A stretch of DNA of 64,000 nucleotides, taken from NCBI GenBank assembly GCA_026645935.1, contig JAPKMP010000011.1, positions 1 through 64,000 on the forward strand, read 5' to 3'. Below are positions 50,122-59,011 of the stretch, piece after piece. Position 1 is the stretch's first letter; each line of letters begins with the position of its first letter. The position numbers were made by a program, and so were the translations under genes. Origin of the DNA: Candidatus Villigracilaceae bacterium (GTDB lineage: Bacteria > Chloroflexota > Anaerolineae > Anaerolineales > Villigracilaceae). The notes below the pieces were generated by a model. It worked only from the letters and a program-made list of their open reading frames with translations, did no database searches and was not told where the DNA came from.

Positions 50122-51309
50122 ATGGACAAGGGCACGCTTTCAGAATTACACCGCATTTTCCAGGAGGTGCAATCGAAGCCGGATATAAAATCTGCGTTGG
50201 ATGTCCTGTTCCTTTCCATGCGGGGTTTCTTTGTTTTCGACAATGTCGCCATCTACCTGAGCGACCGAAAGACGCGCGGCTTGGATATCCTTTATGCCCG
50301 CGCCATGGGACGGGGAAAGACTGCAGAAGCAGATGCGGCCTGGGGGGAGGTCGCGGCGAACGATGTCATCATGAACGAACACATGGTGATTCACGGACCC
50401 AAAAAAGGCTCGACGGATGATGATCGCATTTCGCAGACATTCTTGCTGGGTGTCCCTCTTTATATTGGTTCGAAGCTGCGGGGCGCATTGTTGTTTGTCC
50501 GCTTTGGAGGACCGGAATATTCGGATGCCCACATCCATACCGCGTCGCTTCAGGCGGTTTGGACCTCGGCCCTGATCGAGCACAAGGAACTTCAGGAGGC
50601 ACGCAGTGAATTGGATTCCGTCCAGAGGCAGATGCGCCTGCAGGATGATTTCGTCTCGACCATTTCGCATGAATTGCGGACCCCTCTAGGTTTTATCAAA
50701 GGTTACAGCACAAGCCTCCTGCGCCAGGATACGAAATGGGATGAAGCCACCCAGCGTGAATTTTTGACGATCATTGATGAAGAGACAGACCGTCTTGCGA
50801 AATTGATCGAAGACATGCTAGAGTCTGCCCGCCTGCAAAGCAAGACCATCCAATTCAAATTCTCTCCCATTCGGCTCGATGCTCTCGTACGCGATGTTGC
50901 CTCCCGGGTGAAGACGCATCACCCGCGCCTTGTTGTCGATCTGCAGCTCGAACCTGTCCCGCCTGTTCTGGGGGATGGGGTACGCCTCTCGCAGGTGTTC
51001 GAAAATCTTTTCAGCAATGCCATCAAATATGCTCCCGGCTCAAGCATCACGATAGGCGCGAAGGCAGTGAATGGAAGAGTCCGGGTGTCCTTCACCGACG
51101 GGGGCGAGGGCATCCCGGAGGAATTCATTCCTTTCCTGTTCGAACGTTTCTACCGCGTTCCGGGCGAGCGCACGGTGACCGGCACGGGATTGGGCCTTTA
51201 TATTTGCAAGCAAATTGTTATGGCGCATCATGGTAATATTTGGGTAGAGTCAGTGTTGGATCGCGGGACGACCTTCTTTATCGAACTGCCTGCCAATCCA
51301 GCGCTTTGA
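50122..51309 (+). CDS. Histidine kinase with GAF-like sensor domain
   Basis: A 395-aa kinase beginning three bases after the upstream kinase. Residues 15-155 form a GAF-like domain (FFVFDNVAIYLSDRKTRGLDILYARAMG, FLLGVPLYIGSKLRGALLFVR). HisKA has SHELRTPLGFIKGYSTSLL; the HATPase domain shows NLFSNAIKYAPGSS, DGGEGIPEEF and GTGLGLYICKQIVMAHHGN. Probably phosphorylates the OmpR regulator encoded directly downstream. Two kinases in tandem for one regulator is unusual. Confidence 0.88.
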   Translation: MDKGTLSELHRIFQEVQSKPDIKSALDVLFLSMRGFFVFDNVAIYLSDRKTRGLDILYARAMGRGKTAEADAAWGEVAANDVIMNEHMVIHGPKKGSTDDDRISQTFLLGVPLYIGSKLRGALLFVRFGGPEYSDAHIHTASLQAVWTSALIEHKELQEARSELDSVQRQMRLQDDFVSTISHELRTPLGFIKGYSTSLLRQDTKWDEATQREFLTIIDEETDRLAKLIEDMLESARLQSKTIQFKFSPIRLDALVRDVASRVKTHHPRLVVDLQLEPVPPVLGDGVRLSQVFENLFSNAIKYAPGSSITIGAKAVNGRVRVSFTDGGEGIPEEFIPFLFERFYRVPGERTVTGTGLGLYICKQIVMAHHGNIWVESVLDRGTTFFIELPANPAL

Positions 51310-51340
51310 CCCAAGCAATCAACCTTCAAGGAGTCACCCT

Positions 51341-52036
51341 ATGGCAAAGCGTATATTGATCGTCGACGATGAACCTCGATACCTGCGTCTCCTGGAAGCG
51401 AACCTGCGTACCGAAGGTTACGAGGTGGTCACCGCACAGGACGGGATGCAGGCGCTGGATGTATTTTCTGCAAATCCGATCGACCTGGTGTTGATGGATG
51501 TCATGATGCCGCGGCTCGATGGGTTTGGCGCCACCCAGCGTCTGCGTGAATTCACCAACGTGCCTATCGTGATTCTCACCGCGCGCGGCGAGGAACAGGA
51601 CAGGGTGCGGGGTCTCGACCTCGGTGCGGATGATTATCTTGTTAAGCCGTTCTCTGCCACCGAGTTGTTGGCGAGGGTGAGGGCGGTTCTGCGACGGGCA
51701 ACTACAACAAGCGATGCCGGCCAGGTGCGGTTCTTTACACATGACGATCTCAAGATCGATTTTGCCCGCGCCGAGGTCTGGCGCGGTGAGGAGCCTGTCT
51801 CCCTCTCCGCCACAGAATACAAGCTACTGCTGCACTTTGCGCATAACGTCGGCAAGATTCTCACATCGGAGGAACTGCTGACGAATGTATGGGGGGTCGA
51901 GTACAAGAACGACAAGGAAATATTATGGGTGAGCATCGCGCGCCTGCGCCAGAAACTCGAGAAGGATGCTCACACCCCCCGGCATATTGTCACGCGTTCC
52001 GGTCTGGGATACCTGATGCCCCCCACGGAAACGTGA
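51341..52036 (+). CDS. OmpR-family response regulator
   Basis: A 231-aa regulator. Receiver: LIVDDEPRYLRLLEANL, phospho-Asp in LVLMDVMMPRLDG, ILTARGEEQD, DYLVKPFSATELL. DNA-binding winged helix: [49 protein letters not shown]. The ATG follows CAAGGAGTCACCCT. The gene order kinase-kinase-regulator-CpaE-CpaF suggests it controls the ATPase genes or shares their signal. Confidence 0.93.
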   Translation: MAKRILIVDDEPRYLRLLEANLRTEGYEVVTAQDGMQALDVFSANPIDLVLMDVMMPRLDGFGATQRLREFTNVPIVILTARGEEQDRVRGLDLGADDYLVKPFSATELLARVRAVLRRATTTSDAGQVRFFTHDDLKIDFARAEVWRGEEPVSLSATEYKLLLHFAHNVGKILTSEELLTNVWGVEYKNDKEILWVSIARLRQKLEKDAHTPRHIVTRSGLGYLMPPTET

Positions 52037-52075
52037 TACTCGCGCATGACGACGGGCATGCGCACGGAAAAGGCC

Positions 52076-53227
52076 ATGCCTCAAAAGAAAATTTTAATCG
52101 TCGATTCAGATGCAGCAAGCCGTAACTTCATAGCAAGAAAACTACATGATCTGGGGTTTGAAATCCTTCAGGCCGGGTCGGGCAAGGAGGGATTGATCTC
52201 CGCGTGGCGCGATCATCCGGATATGGCGGTGATTGACCCGGCACTGTCCGATCTGAGAGGGGAGGAACTGGCATCCAAACTTCACAACGACCCGCGTACA
52301 AGCCATTTGCATTTGGTGGCGCTCAGCAGCGACCATAATCCTGCCCGAATCAAATCCTGCCAGGATGCGGGTTTCAGTGATTACATCACCAAATCCGGGC
52401 AGGCAGTCGCTCTGCTGGGAGACGCTGTCAGGCGGATATTTGGAATTTCAGGGGAGTCGATGAAAAAGGGTGGCTTGATGATCGTTTTTCTCAGCGCAAA
52501 GGGCGGTACGGGTACATCCTCCATTTGTGCAAATATGGGCGTGGAGATCTCCAAACTCAATCCGGATGCGCATGTTGCCGTTGCGGATCTGGTATTCCCC
52601 ATCGGTTCGATTGCCCCGATCGTGGGATACGATGGGGAGGAAAATATCGTCACCCTGGCGGAGCGATCCGCACTCGAAACTTCCCCTGATTTTCTCAAAC
52701 ATGCCCTGCCTGCGATCGAGCAATGGCGCTTCCACCTCATGGCAGGTTCGCCTGACCCCGAACAGAGCAATCAACTGAATGTGGAACGCATATGGGATAT
52801 GATCTCCGGACTGAAAGCCGCCTATGACTTCGTTCTTGTGGATATCGGGCGTTCCCTGTCGAAGATCACACTGCCCCTGATTCAGAATGCCGACCTTGTC
52901 GCGCTGCTCATCAGCACCGACGTGAGTACGATCTCGCTCACCGGGACGATGCTGAATTATTTGAAAACAAAGGGAGTGAAAGGGGATTCGGTTTATACGA
53001 TTCTCAACCGACACGCCGGTTTGGAAGGTTTGAGTAAACGGGAAGCGGAAAACATCCTTGGTATAACGGTCAATGCCGCGGTCCCCTATCTCGATACCAA
53101 CCTCGCGTTTGCGAGTAGCCAGCACCGACCTTATACGTTAAAATTCCCGAATGATACCGCATCCATTATTTTTCACGACACCGCCGGTGAAATGGCTGCC
53201 CTTGCCCGCAAGATACGCGGGGGATGA
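52076..53227 (+). CDS. CpaE-like protein: receiver domain plus ParA/MinD-type ATPase
   Basis: A 383-aa protein. Residues 1-120 are a receiver-like domain (KILIVDSDAASRNFIARKL, AVIDPALSDLRGEEL, DYITKSGQAV). Residues about 135-383 are a deviant-Walker ATPase: FLSAKGGTGTSSICANMGVEIS, VAVADLVFPIGSIAPI, DFVLVDIGRSLS and TDVSTISLTGTMLNYL. The second Lys of the ParA Walker box is replaced (GGTGTSS), as is usual in CpaE. CpaE/TadZ places Tad pilus machinery at the pole. The ATG at 52076 begins the receiver domain; an upstream ATG at 52046 is possible. Confidence 0.85.
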   Translation: MPQKKILIVDSDAASRNFIARKLHDLGFEILQAGSGKEGLISAWRDHPDMAVIDPALSDLRGEELASKLHNDPRTSHLHLVALSSDHNPARIKSCQDAGFSDYITKSGQAVALLGDAVRRIFGISGESMKKGGLMIVFLSAKGGTGTSSICANMGVEISKLNPDAHVAVADLVFPIGSIAPIVGYDGEENIVTLAERSALETSPDFLKHALPAIEQWRFHLMAGSPDPEQSNQLNVERIWDMISGLKAAYDFVLVDIGRSLSKITLPLIQNADLVALLISTDVSTISLTGTMLNYLKTKGVKGDSVYTILNRHAGLEGLSKREAENILGITVNAAVPYLDTNLAFASSQHRPYTLKFPNDTASIIFHDTAGEMAALARKIRGG

Positions 53228-53253
53228 GCCCGCCCCGGCGGCGGGAGAATGCC

Positions 53254-53553
53254 ATGACAATCGAATATGACGAAAAAGGGAAATACTTTACCAATGTCAT
53301 TCATAAGATCCCCATACCGTCGGTCATACAAACCACTTCAAATCTTGTGCGCGGGTTTGTCCACGTGCGGCAAAACGAACGATATAAGGATGAACTCGAG
53401 AATGGCGAGCAATTTCTTGCAGTCACTGATGCGAAGGTGACAGACCCGGCCGGGAACACGATCTTTTCGAGCTCCTTTCTTGCGGTACAGAAGAACCAGA
53501 TCGTTTGGATCATGCCCCTTTCCGAAGAGCACGCCCGGGATTCGAACTCATGA
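53254..53553 (+). CDS. DUF6812-like small protein
   Basis: A 99-aa soluble protein of mixed beta type: TIEYDEKGKYFTNVIHKIPIPSVIQTTSNLVRG, FVHVRQNERYKDELENGEQFLAVTDAKV and SSFLAVQKNQIVWIMPL. I believe this is the DUF6812 pattern, but the name is from memory. It lies between the CpaE-like and CpaF-like genes and overlaps the latter in ATGA, so it is probably translated with it and may belong to the same machine. Function unknown. Confidence 0.6.
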   Translation: MTIEYDEKGKYFTNVIHKIPIPSVIQTTSNLVRGFVHVRQNERYKDELENGEQFLAVTDAKVTDPAGNTIFSSSFLAVQKNQIVWIMPLSEEHARDSNS

Positions 53554-54869
53554 ATGCTGAGCGAGGGAATGCCCCGCAGCGACTGACCGGGCAGGACCTC
53601 ATCCGCCTGAAAAAATATCTGGCGGATACCCTCCTGCGCGCGCTGGAAATCGAGGGTGTGGAAGCGTCCATGAGAAGCACCTTTGTCACACAAAATATCG
53701 GACGCGCATTCGAGTCAACCCAGTTGAGTTTGCCTGAAGACCTGAAAAAGGATATTTTCCGCCAGGTGCTGAATGACCTGCTCGGGTACGGTCCTTTACA
53801 ACCGTTGTTGGACGATCCGGATATCTCCGAGATCATGGTCAACGGACCGAAAAAAGTCTTCATCGAGAAAAAGGGTCGATTGATAAAAAGCGAAATTGCA
53901 TTCGACGACGACGATCACGTCTTGCGGATCATCGAACGGATCATCCTGCCGTTGGGACGCCATATCGATTTCGACTCGCCGACCGTCGATGCCCGCCTGC
54001 CCGACGGTTCGCGCGTCAATGCCGTTGTGCGCCCCGTTTCGATCGACGGACCCTCCATCACCATTCGAAAATTTCACAAGGATAAACTGGGCGTCGACGA
54101 TCTGATCAATTTCGGCTCGATCACCGCCCATATGGCAGAGTTCCTGGGAGCCTGTGTCAAGGCTCGGTTTAATATCCTGATTTCAGGCGGGACAGGCTCC
54201 GGTAAAACCACGCTTTTGAATGTCGTCTCCGGCTTTATTCCCGAGAGCGAACGAATCATCACCATCGAAGACGCCGCTGAATTGCAGCTTCAACAAGACC
54301 ATGTCATGCGCATGGAGACGAAACCCCCCAATGCAGACGGGTTGAATGCTGTGACCATCCGTGACCTTGTAAGGAATTCCCTGAGAATGCGTCCCGATCG
54401 GATCGTAGTGGGTGAGGTGCGCGGCGGCGAAGCGCTCGATATGCTTCAGGCAATGAATACCGGTCACGACGGATCGTTGACGACCGTCCATGCCAATAGC
54501 CCGAGGGATGCCATCTCCCGGTTGGAAACACTGGTCTTGATGGCGGGGATGGAACTGCCCCTCAAGGTTGTGCGGCAGCAAATCTCCTCTGCAATCGATT
54601 TGATCATTCAACAAACACGCCTCAAAGACGGGAATCGCAAAGTAACTGCCATCACTGAGGTGGCGGGTATGGAGGGCGATGTCGTTGTTCTGACCGACAT
54701 ATTCAAATTCAACCAGACAGGCGTAACCGAGGACGGAACTGTCCTGGGCGAGTTGAAGCCTACGGGTATCCGTCCCCTCTTCACCCCGAGGCTCGAGGCG
54801 GCAGGATACAAGCTCGGTCCCGAGATTTTCATGGGAGGCAGGTCCCCAGACCCGCCGACAAGACGTTGA
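53550..54869 (+). CDS. CpaF/TadA-type secretion ATPase
   Basis: A 439-aa hexameric motor ATPase of the type II/IV secretion family. Motifs: YGPLQPLLDDPDISEIMVNGP, the Arg/Asp-box VNAVVRPVSIDGPSITIRKF, Walker A ISGGTGSGKTTLLN, the Asp box RIITIEDAAELQL, Walker B region RMRPDRIVVGEVRGGEALDML and the His box GSLTTVHANSPRDAISRLE. The C-terminus is the usual TadA end plus a short tail. The ATG at 53550 overlaps the upstream stop. TadB, TadC, prepilin peptidase and pilin genes are not in the window. Confidence 0.9.
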   Translation: MNAERGNAPQRLTGQDLIRLKKYLADTLLRALEIEGVEASMRSTFVTQNIGRAFESTQLSLPEDLKKDIFRQVLNDLLGYGPLQPLLDDPDISEIMVNGPKKVFIEKKGRLIKSEIAFDDDDHVLRIIERIILPLGRHIDFDSPTVDARLPDGSRVNAVVRPVSIDGPSITIRKFHKDKLGVDDLINFGSITAHMAEFLGACVKARFNILISGGTGSGKTTLLNVVSGFIPESERIITIEDAAELQLQQDHVMRMETKPPNADGLNAVTIRDLVRNSLRMRPDRIVVGEVRGGEALDMLQAMNTGHDGSLTTVHANSPRDAISRLETLVLMAGMELPLKVVRQQISSAIDLIIQQTRLKDGNRKVTAITEVAGMEGDVVVLTDIFKFNQTGVTEDGTVLGELKPTGIRPLFTPRLEAAGYKLGPEIFMGGRSPDPPTRR

Positions 54870-54876
54870 ACCACTC

Positions 54877-54885
54877 TGCTATAAT
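54877..54885 (+). promoter_or_regulatory. Extended -10 promoter element of the XRE gene
   Basis: TGCTATAAT (TG-N-TATAAT) 24 bases before the ATG at 54909. A -35 at the right distance is not obvious. Confidence 0.5.
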
Positions 54886-54908
54886 AGGATTCATTCTGAC
54901 GAGGTATC

Positions 54909-55583
54909 ATGACGAATGCTCAAATCACCCTTCGGGAAAAAAAATTAGGCTTGCTGATACGGGATGCCCGCATGGCAGAGCGGCGCAGTATCAAGGAATG
55001 CGCCGATGCCATCGGCGTAAAACCCGGTTTGTTTCGTGCGTATGAAGAGGGTCGCCGCGCACCCTCCCTGCCCGAATTGGAGGCGCTGGTCTTCTTTCTG
55101 AAGATTCCAATTTCGCAATTCTGGGGCAACGAAACGGTATCAGACTCGCCTGCACCCCTTGCACATGAAGACATTACCCGCTTGATCGCCCTGCGGCATC
55201 GCATGATCGGCGCGTTGATCCGCCAGGAGCGTACCAACGCGAACATGTCGATCCGGCATTTATCCACCGAAACGGGCATCTCACAATCCCGCTTGAAGGC
55301 ATACGAACTGGGAGAGAAAACCGTCTCGGTTCCAGAATTGGAAAGCATTCTTCTTGTGATGGGCAGCCGCATCGAAAACTTCTTTGACCAGAGCGGCCCG
55401 GTGGGCGAGTGGATGACAAGTCAGCAAGCCATGCAGAAATTCATGGAACTCCCCAAAGAACTGCAGGAATTCGTCTGTCAACCCGTCAACCGACCATATC
55501 TCGATCTCGCTGTGAAACTTTCCAGCATGTCCAGAGATAAACTTCGCTCGGTTGCGGAAGGATTGCTGGACATTACCCTTTAA
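54909..55583 (+). CDS. XRE-family regulator with two helix-turn-helix domains
   Basis: A 224-aa DNA-binding protein. Two similar HTH domains: residues about 10-75 (LGLLIRDARMAERRSIKECADAIGVKPGLFRAYEEGRRAPSLPELEALVFFL) and about 100-160 (IGALIRQERTNANMSIRHLSTETGISQSRLKAYELGEKTVSVPELESILLVM). The C-terminal helical region ends PYLDLAVKLSSMSRDKLRSVAEGLLDI. Tandem XRE domains in one chain imply that one polypeptide can occupy both halves of an operator. It is followed by a TPR gene after five bases, so the pair may act together. Confidence 0.85.
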   Translation: MTNAQITLREKKLGLLIRDARMAERRSIKECADAIGVKPGLFRAYEEGRRAPSLPELEALVFFLKIPISQFWGNETVSDSPAPLAHEDITRLIALRHRMIGALIRQERTNANMSIRHLSTETGISQSRLKAYELGEKTVSVPELESILLVMGSRIENFFDQSGPVGEWMTSQQAMQKFMELPKELQEFVCQPVNRPYLDLAVKLSSMSRDKLRSVAEGLLDITL

Positions 55584-55588
55584 TCACC

Positions 55589-56110
55589 ATGACCCTTGAT
55601 CCCGCGCAATTCGATGCCAGGGGCAAGAAAGCCTTTGCAGAAAAAAGATTTCTCGACGCCGTGGAATATTTTCGCCAGGCAGCGGAGGGGTATACGCTTG
55701 GGCGGGCTGGCTTGCTTGCCGCCGAAATGCGCAATAACATGAGTGTGGCTCTGTTGCAGGCGGGCAAGCCTCAAGAGGCGCTTGACGCAGCGCTCGACAC
55801 GGATAAAGTTTTTGCTAGCGGGAACGATGTAAAACGTCAGGCAATGGCATTGGGGAATCAAGCCTCCGCGCTCGAAGGGTTATACCGCTACGACGAAGCC
55901 ATCGCCGTATACGAACGATCTGCTGAGCTGTTCTCAAGCGTGAATGAAGGCGACTTGCGCGCCATGGTCTTGAAGTCCGCTGCGGGATTAAAGCTCAAGA
56001 CAGGCCGGATTACCGAATCTGCGTTCAAAATGATGGGCTCAGTGGATGCGAAGCAAAACCCGACTCTCTTCGAACGCATCATGAAGTTCTTTCTACGAAT
56101 CATCAAATGA
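55589..56110 (+). CDS. TPR-repeat protein
   Basis: A 173-aa helical repeat protein with at least three TPR-like pairs: GKKAFAEKRFLDAVEYFRQAAEGY, NNMSVALLQAGKPQEALDAALDTDKVF and GNQASALEGLYRYDEAIAVYERSAELF. A basic C-terminal segment (RIMKFFLRIIK) is short. Scaffold role likely. It lies between the XRE regulator and the GNAT gene with an ATGA overlap at its end. Confidence 0.8.
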   Translation: MTLDPAQFDARGKKAFAEKRFLDAVEYFRQAAEGYTLGRAGLLAAEMRNNMSVALLQAGKPQEALDAALDTDKVFASGNDVKRQAMALGNQASALEGLYRYDEAIAVYERSAELFSSVNEGDLRAMVLKSAAGLKLKTGRITESAFKMMGSVDAKQNPTLFERIMKFFLRIIK

Positions 56111-56973
56111 TCGGTGTCAGCCTGAAAATTCGCCGCGCGGTCCCCAGGGATCACCGCCGGATATCCAGCCTGATCTTTCACGAATCAAATACGCATCGCC
56201 ACCTCGATTGGCGCACCGCCCTCGAATGGATTGGGGAGCGTAATTTTTGGGTTCTCGAGGATCACAATACCCTGCTTGCCGCTTTTGCGTGTCCCGAAGA
56301 ACCGCCAAATGTGGCCTGGATTCGGCTCTTCGCTTATGATTCGCTTCTTTCCGGAACCGAAGCCTGGTCTGCCCTGTGGGAATTTGCCTGCACCGAAATC
56401 TTCACCGCCAATCCTGAAGTACAGGTCGCATCTATTGTCACCAAGCAGTGGTTTCAAACGCTTCTGGTCGCCAGCGGTTTTGTTCCAAACTTGAACATCG
56501 TCATGCTCGAGCTGCAATTGGAAGATTACCTGCCTCCCAGCGGTACGGGGAAATATCGCATCAGACCCATGCGGGAGGTTGATCTGGATGAAGTGGCAGA
56601 GATCGATCTTGAGGCGTTCGGGCCTTTTTGGCATAATCCTGCAGACTCTCTGTATCGGGCCCGGAGCCAGTCCATTTGGGCGACCGTTGCAGAGGACGAG
56701 TTCGGGTTGATAGGGTATCAGATCAGCACGGGCAACCCGTTTGGGATTCACCTTGCAAGGCTCGGCGTCCGGGCTGATGCGCAGGGCAGGGGAGTGGGAT
56801 CTGCTTTGGTGAGCGACCTTGTCCAAAATTCCGGGGTGATCGGATCCGGGCGATTATCGGTCAATACACAGGAGGATAATATCGCCTCTTTGAAGTTGTA
56901 CACGAAATTGGGGTTCAAGTGTACGGGCGAGCATTATCCAGTTCTTGTTCATTCCATGAGGGGCGGGGCATGA
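56107..56973 (+). CDS. GNAT-family N-acetyltransferase, tandem
   Basis: A 288-aa protein with two GNAT-like halves. The C-terminal half (residues about 150-285) is canonical: VDLDEVAEIDLEAFGPFW, IGYQISTG, LARLGVRADAQGRGVGSALVSDLV (acetyl-CoA loop QGRGVG) and NTQEDNIASLKLYTKLGF. The N-terminal half lacks a clear CoA loop and is probably a degenerate copy. The substrate is unknown. The ATG overlaps the TPR gene stop in ATGA. Confidence 0.82.
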   Translation: MIGVSLKIRRAVPRDHRRISSLIFHESNTHRHLDWRTALEWIGERNFWVLEDHNTLLAAFACPEEPPNVAWIRLFAYDSLLSGTEAWSALWEFACTEIFTANPEVQVASIVTKQWFQTLLVASGFVPNLNIVMLELQLEDYLPPSGTGKYRIRPMREVDLDEVAEIDLEAFGPFWHNPADSLYRARSQSIWATVAEDEFGLIGYQISTGNPFGIHLARLGVRADAQGRGVGSALVSDLVQNSGVIGSGRLSVNTQEDNIASLKLYTKLGFKCTGEHYPVLVHSMRGGA

Positions 56974-57049
56974 CTGCGATCTTGGTGTACGGATTTGCAG
57001 TCCATTGGAGCGCCTGAATGCGAAATTATGATCACCATTGGAGCATGAT

Positions 57050-57892
57050 ATGAAACATCAGGAATTATTCAGGAAATCCCTCGACGGTTTGGATTTATTC
57101 ATCCAGGTGTGGGAACCACAGGTGGTTTCAACGCGTGCTGTGGTGTTGCTGGTGCATGGACTTGGAGAACATACTTCGCGGTATGCCCATGTTGCTGAAG
57201 CGCTGGGAAGGGAGGGGTTTGTTCTCTTCGGCTTTGACCTGCGAGGTCATGGCCGTTCTGGCGGTGAGCGCGGACATATTTCATCCAGCGAAGACTACTT
57301 GACTGATATTGATCAAATGTTGGTAGAAGCGCGGTTACGTTATCCGGGTAAGCCACTATTACTTTACGGGCACAGCCTCGGGGGGATCCTGGCGTTGTAT
57401 TTTGTCTTGAAACGCAAACCGGACATGAAAGGCGTGATCGTCACAAGCCCCGGCTTGCGGACGGCGCTTGAAAAACAACCGACCAAGGTATTGCTGGCAA
57501 AAGTGTTGGGTTCGCTTTTCCCGAAAATCGCCATTCCAAGCGGACTGGACCCAAAGATGCTCTCCCGCGACCCGTCGGTTGTGCAGGCTTACATCAACGA
57601 CCCTCTTGTGCATGATAGGACCACACTTGGTTTTGGGAGGGTCATGCTTTCTGTGATTGCATGGACGCTGGCTCATGCCGGGGAATTCTCCCTGCCGCTT
57701 TTGCTGATGCATGGCAAGAGTGACCAACTTGCGTACGCATCCGGGAGCATGGATGTTGCCTCTTCTTTGAAGGACCGCGCCACCCTTGTGCTTTGGGAGG
57801 ACCATTATCATGAGATCCATAACGAGCCGGATAAGGCCGAGGTCTTCAAGACCATGACGATGTGGATGGACGCCCGCTTGCGTGAGGAATAA
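57050..57892 (+). CDS. Monoacylglycerol-lipase-like alpha/beta hydrolase
   Basis: A 280-aa serine hydrolase. Oxyanion motif LLVHGLGEHTSRYAHVAEAL, DLRGHGRSGGERGHISS, nucleophile elbow LLYGHSLGGILAL, catalytic Asp in LLMHGKSDQLAYA and His in WEDHYHEIHNEPDKAEVF. The HGxGEHxxRY pattern is typical for monoacylglycerol lipases and lysophospholipases. Start 57050 follows TTGGAG; it is in frame with an upstream TTG that would put this site inside the gene. Cytoplasmic, no signal peptide. Confidence 0.87.
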   Translation: MKHQELFRKSLDGLDLFIQVWEPQVVSTRAVVLLVHGLGEHTSRYAHVAEALGREGFVLFGFDLRGHGRSGGERGHISSSEDYLTDIDQMLVEARLRYPGKPLLLYGHSLGGILALYFVLKRKPDMKGVIVTSPGLRTALEKQPTKVLLAKVLGSLFPKIAIPSGLDPKMLSRDPSVVQAYINDPLVHDRTTLGFGRVMLSVIAWTLAHAGEFSLPLLLMHGKSDQLAYASGSMDVASSLKDRATLVLWEDHYHEIHNEPDKAEVFKTMTMWMDARLREE

Positions 57893-57936
57893 GATAAGAG
57901 CGGTTTAACCCATTTCTGGACAAAATCATTTGGGCG

Positions 57937-57987
57937 TGGGAAAATCCTGCGACAACTCATTATTCGCTATTAACAGCGCTTTTCCCA
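57937..57987 (+). other. Inverted repeat in the leader of the DsbA-like gene
   Basis: TGGGAAAA (57937-57944) pairs with TTTTCCCA (57980-57987); outside are GCG and GGCGC, inside CGCT-ATTAAC-AGCG. It ends 52 bases before the start codon. Function unknown. Confidence 0.35.
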
Positions 57988-58038
57988 GGCGCAGATCAGG
58001 GTTGTATATTCAAAACATTAATCATCGACAGGAGTGAT

Positions 58039-58782
58039 ATGAACAACAAAGAAATGAGCAAGCGGCAAGCGCGTAAGGAGCAGATGAAGCGCAAGGAAAA
58101 GCGATCCCGGCTGTTGGCGGTTGGCTTGATTACGCTGGGCGCACTATTTCTCGCCTTCTTGATCATCTATCCGAACTTGAAGCCGATCGAAGCGGTAATA
58201 CCGGCACCTGAGGTCAGCCGCCCGAACACGGAGTTCAATGCGGCGGGCGATCCGGAGGCGCCGATTACAATCACAGAGTATTCCGACTATCAGTGCCCGT
58301 ATTGCAGGCTGTTCTATGAAAATACCGAACCTTCGCTGATGGATCAATACGTGGCAGACGGAACGGTTTACTTTGTTTATAAATCAGTTGGAGGGTTCAT
58401 CGGACCGGAATCCAAAGCGGCCGCCGAAGCTTCTTACTGTGCCGCCGATCAGGGTAAATTCTGGGAGATGCATGACATCCTGTTTGCGAACCAGACCGGT
58501 GAAAATGTCGGTGCGTACAGCGAGCGGCGCCTGGAAGCCATGGCGGACGAACTTGATCTCGACCGCTCCCTATTCGATGACTGTATGTCTTCGGGGAAAT
58601 ACGATGAGTTGGCAGATCAGGATGCGGCAGACGCTACCGCGGCGGGCATTCAGGCAACCCCGTCGTTCATTCTTACCTATGAAGTGAACGGAGAGACAAA
58701 AACGCGGGTCATCCAGGGTGCTCAATCCATAGATGTATTTGCCCAGGAGATCGAGGCCGCCCTTGCGGAAATGGGACAGTAG
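58039..58782 (+). CDS. Membrane-anchored DsbA/thioredoxin-fold protein
   Basis: A 247-aa thiol-disulfide oxidoreductase. A basic N-terminus (KRQARKEQMKRKEKRSR) is followed by one transmembrane helix (LLAVGLITLGALFLAFLIIYP) and an external domain with the active site YSDYQCPYCRLFYENTEPSL (CPYC), helical insertion and cis-Pro region IQATPSFILTYEVNG. The two Cys form a redox-active disulfide; the topology places them outside. The family includes DsbA, DsbG and BdbD-like proteins. SD AGGAGTGAT precedes the ATG. A terminator follows. Confidence 0.9.
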   Translation: MNNKEMSKRQARKEQMKRKEKRSRLLAVGLITLGALFLAFLIIYPNLKPIEAVIPAPEVSRPNTEFNAAGDPEAPITITEYSDYQCPYCRLFYENTEPSLMDQYVADGTVYFVYKSVGGFIGPESKAAAEASYCAADQGKFWEMHDILFANQTGENVGAYSERRLEAMADELDLDRSLFDDCMSSGKYDELADQDAADATAAGIQATPSFILTYEVNGETKTRVIQGAQSIDVFAQEIEAALAEMGQ

Positions 58783-58802
58783 AGTTTTCTGATGAAAAGT
58801 AT

Positions 58803-58844
58803 GACTCACCCGGAAATTTAGGTTTCTTGGGTGAGTTCGTTTTT
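58803..58844 (+). terminator. Terminator after the DsbA-like gene
   Basis: A stem ACTCACCC / GGGTGAGT with an internal GAAA/TTTC pairing, followed by TCGTTTTT, starting 21 bases after the stop. Confidence 0.75.
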
Positions 58845-58855
58845 AAGAGTAAATG

Positions 58856-58926
58856 GGACGCGGATTAACGCTGAAAACGCGGATTTTTTATTCCCTTTCC
58901 GAGTTCGCCTGCGCTCGTCCGCGTCC
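58856..58926. repeat. GGACGCGGA / TCCGCGTCC inverted repeat
   Basis: Nine-bp perfect outer arms (58856-58864 and 58918-58926), with AACGCGGATTTTTT inside. It lies between convergent genes (58782 and 59012) and resembles repeats of the GGACGCGGATGAACGCGGA kind that I recall from Anaerolineae genomes. Confidence 0.65.
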
Positions 58927-59011
58927 TAAATTAAATTCCGGCTTAATTATGTTTTGTTTTTCAACTTTCCTGTAACGCAAAATGACCTGTAAGGATTCGT
59001 TGGCGATACTT

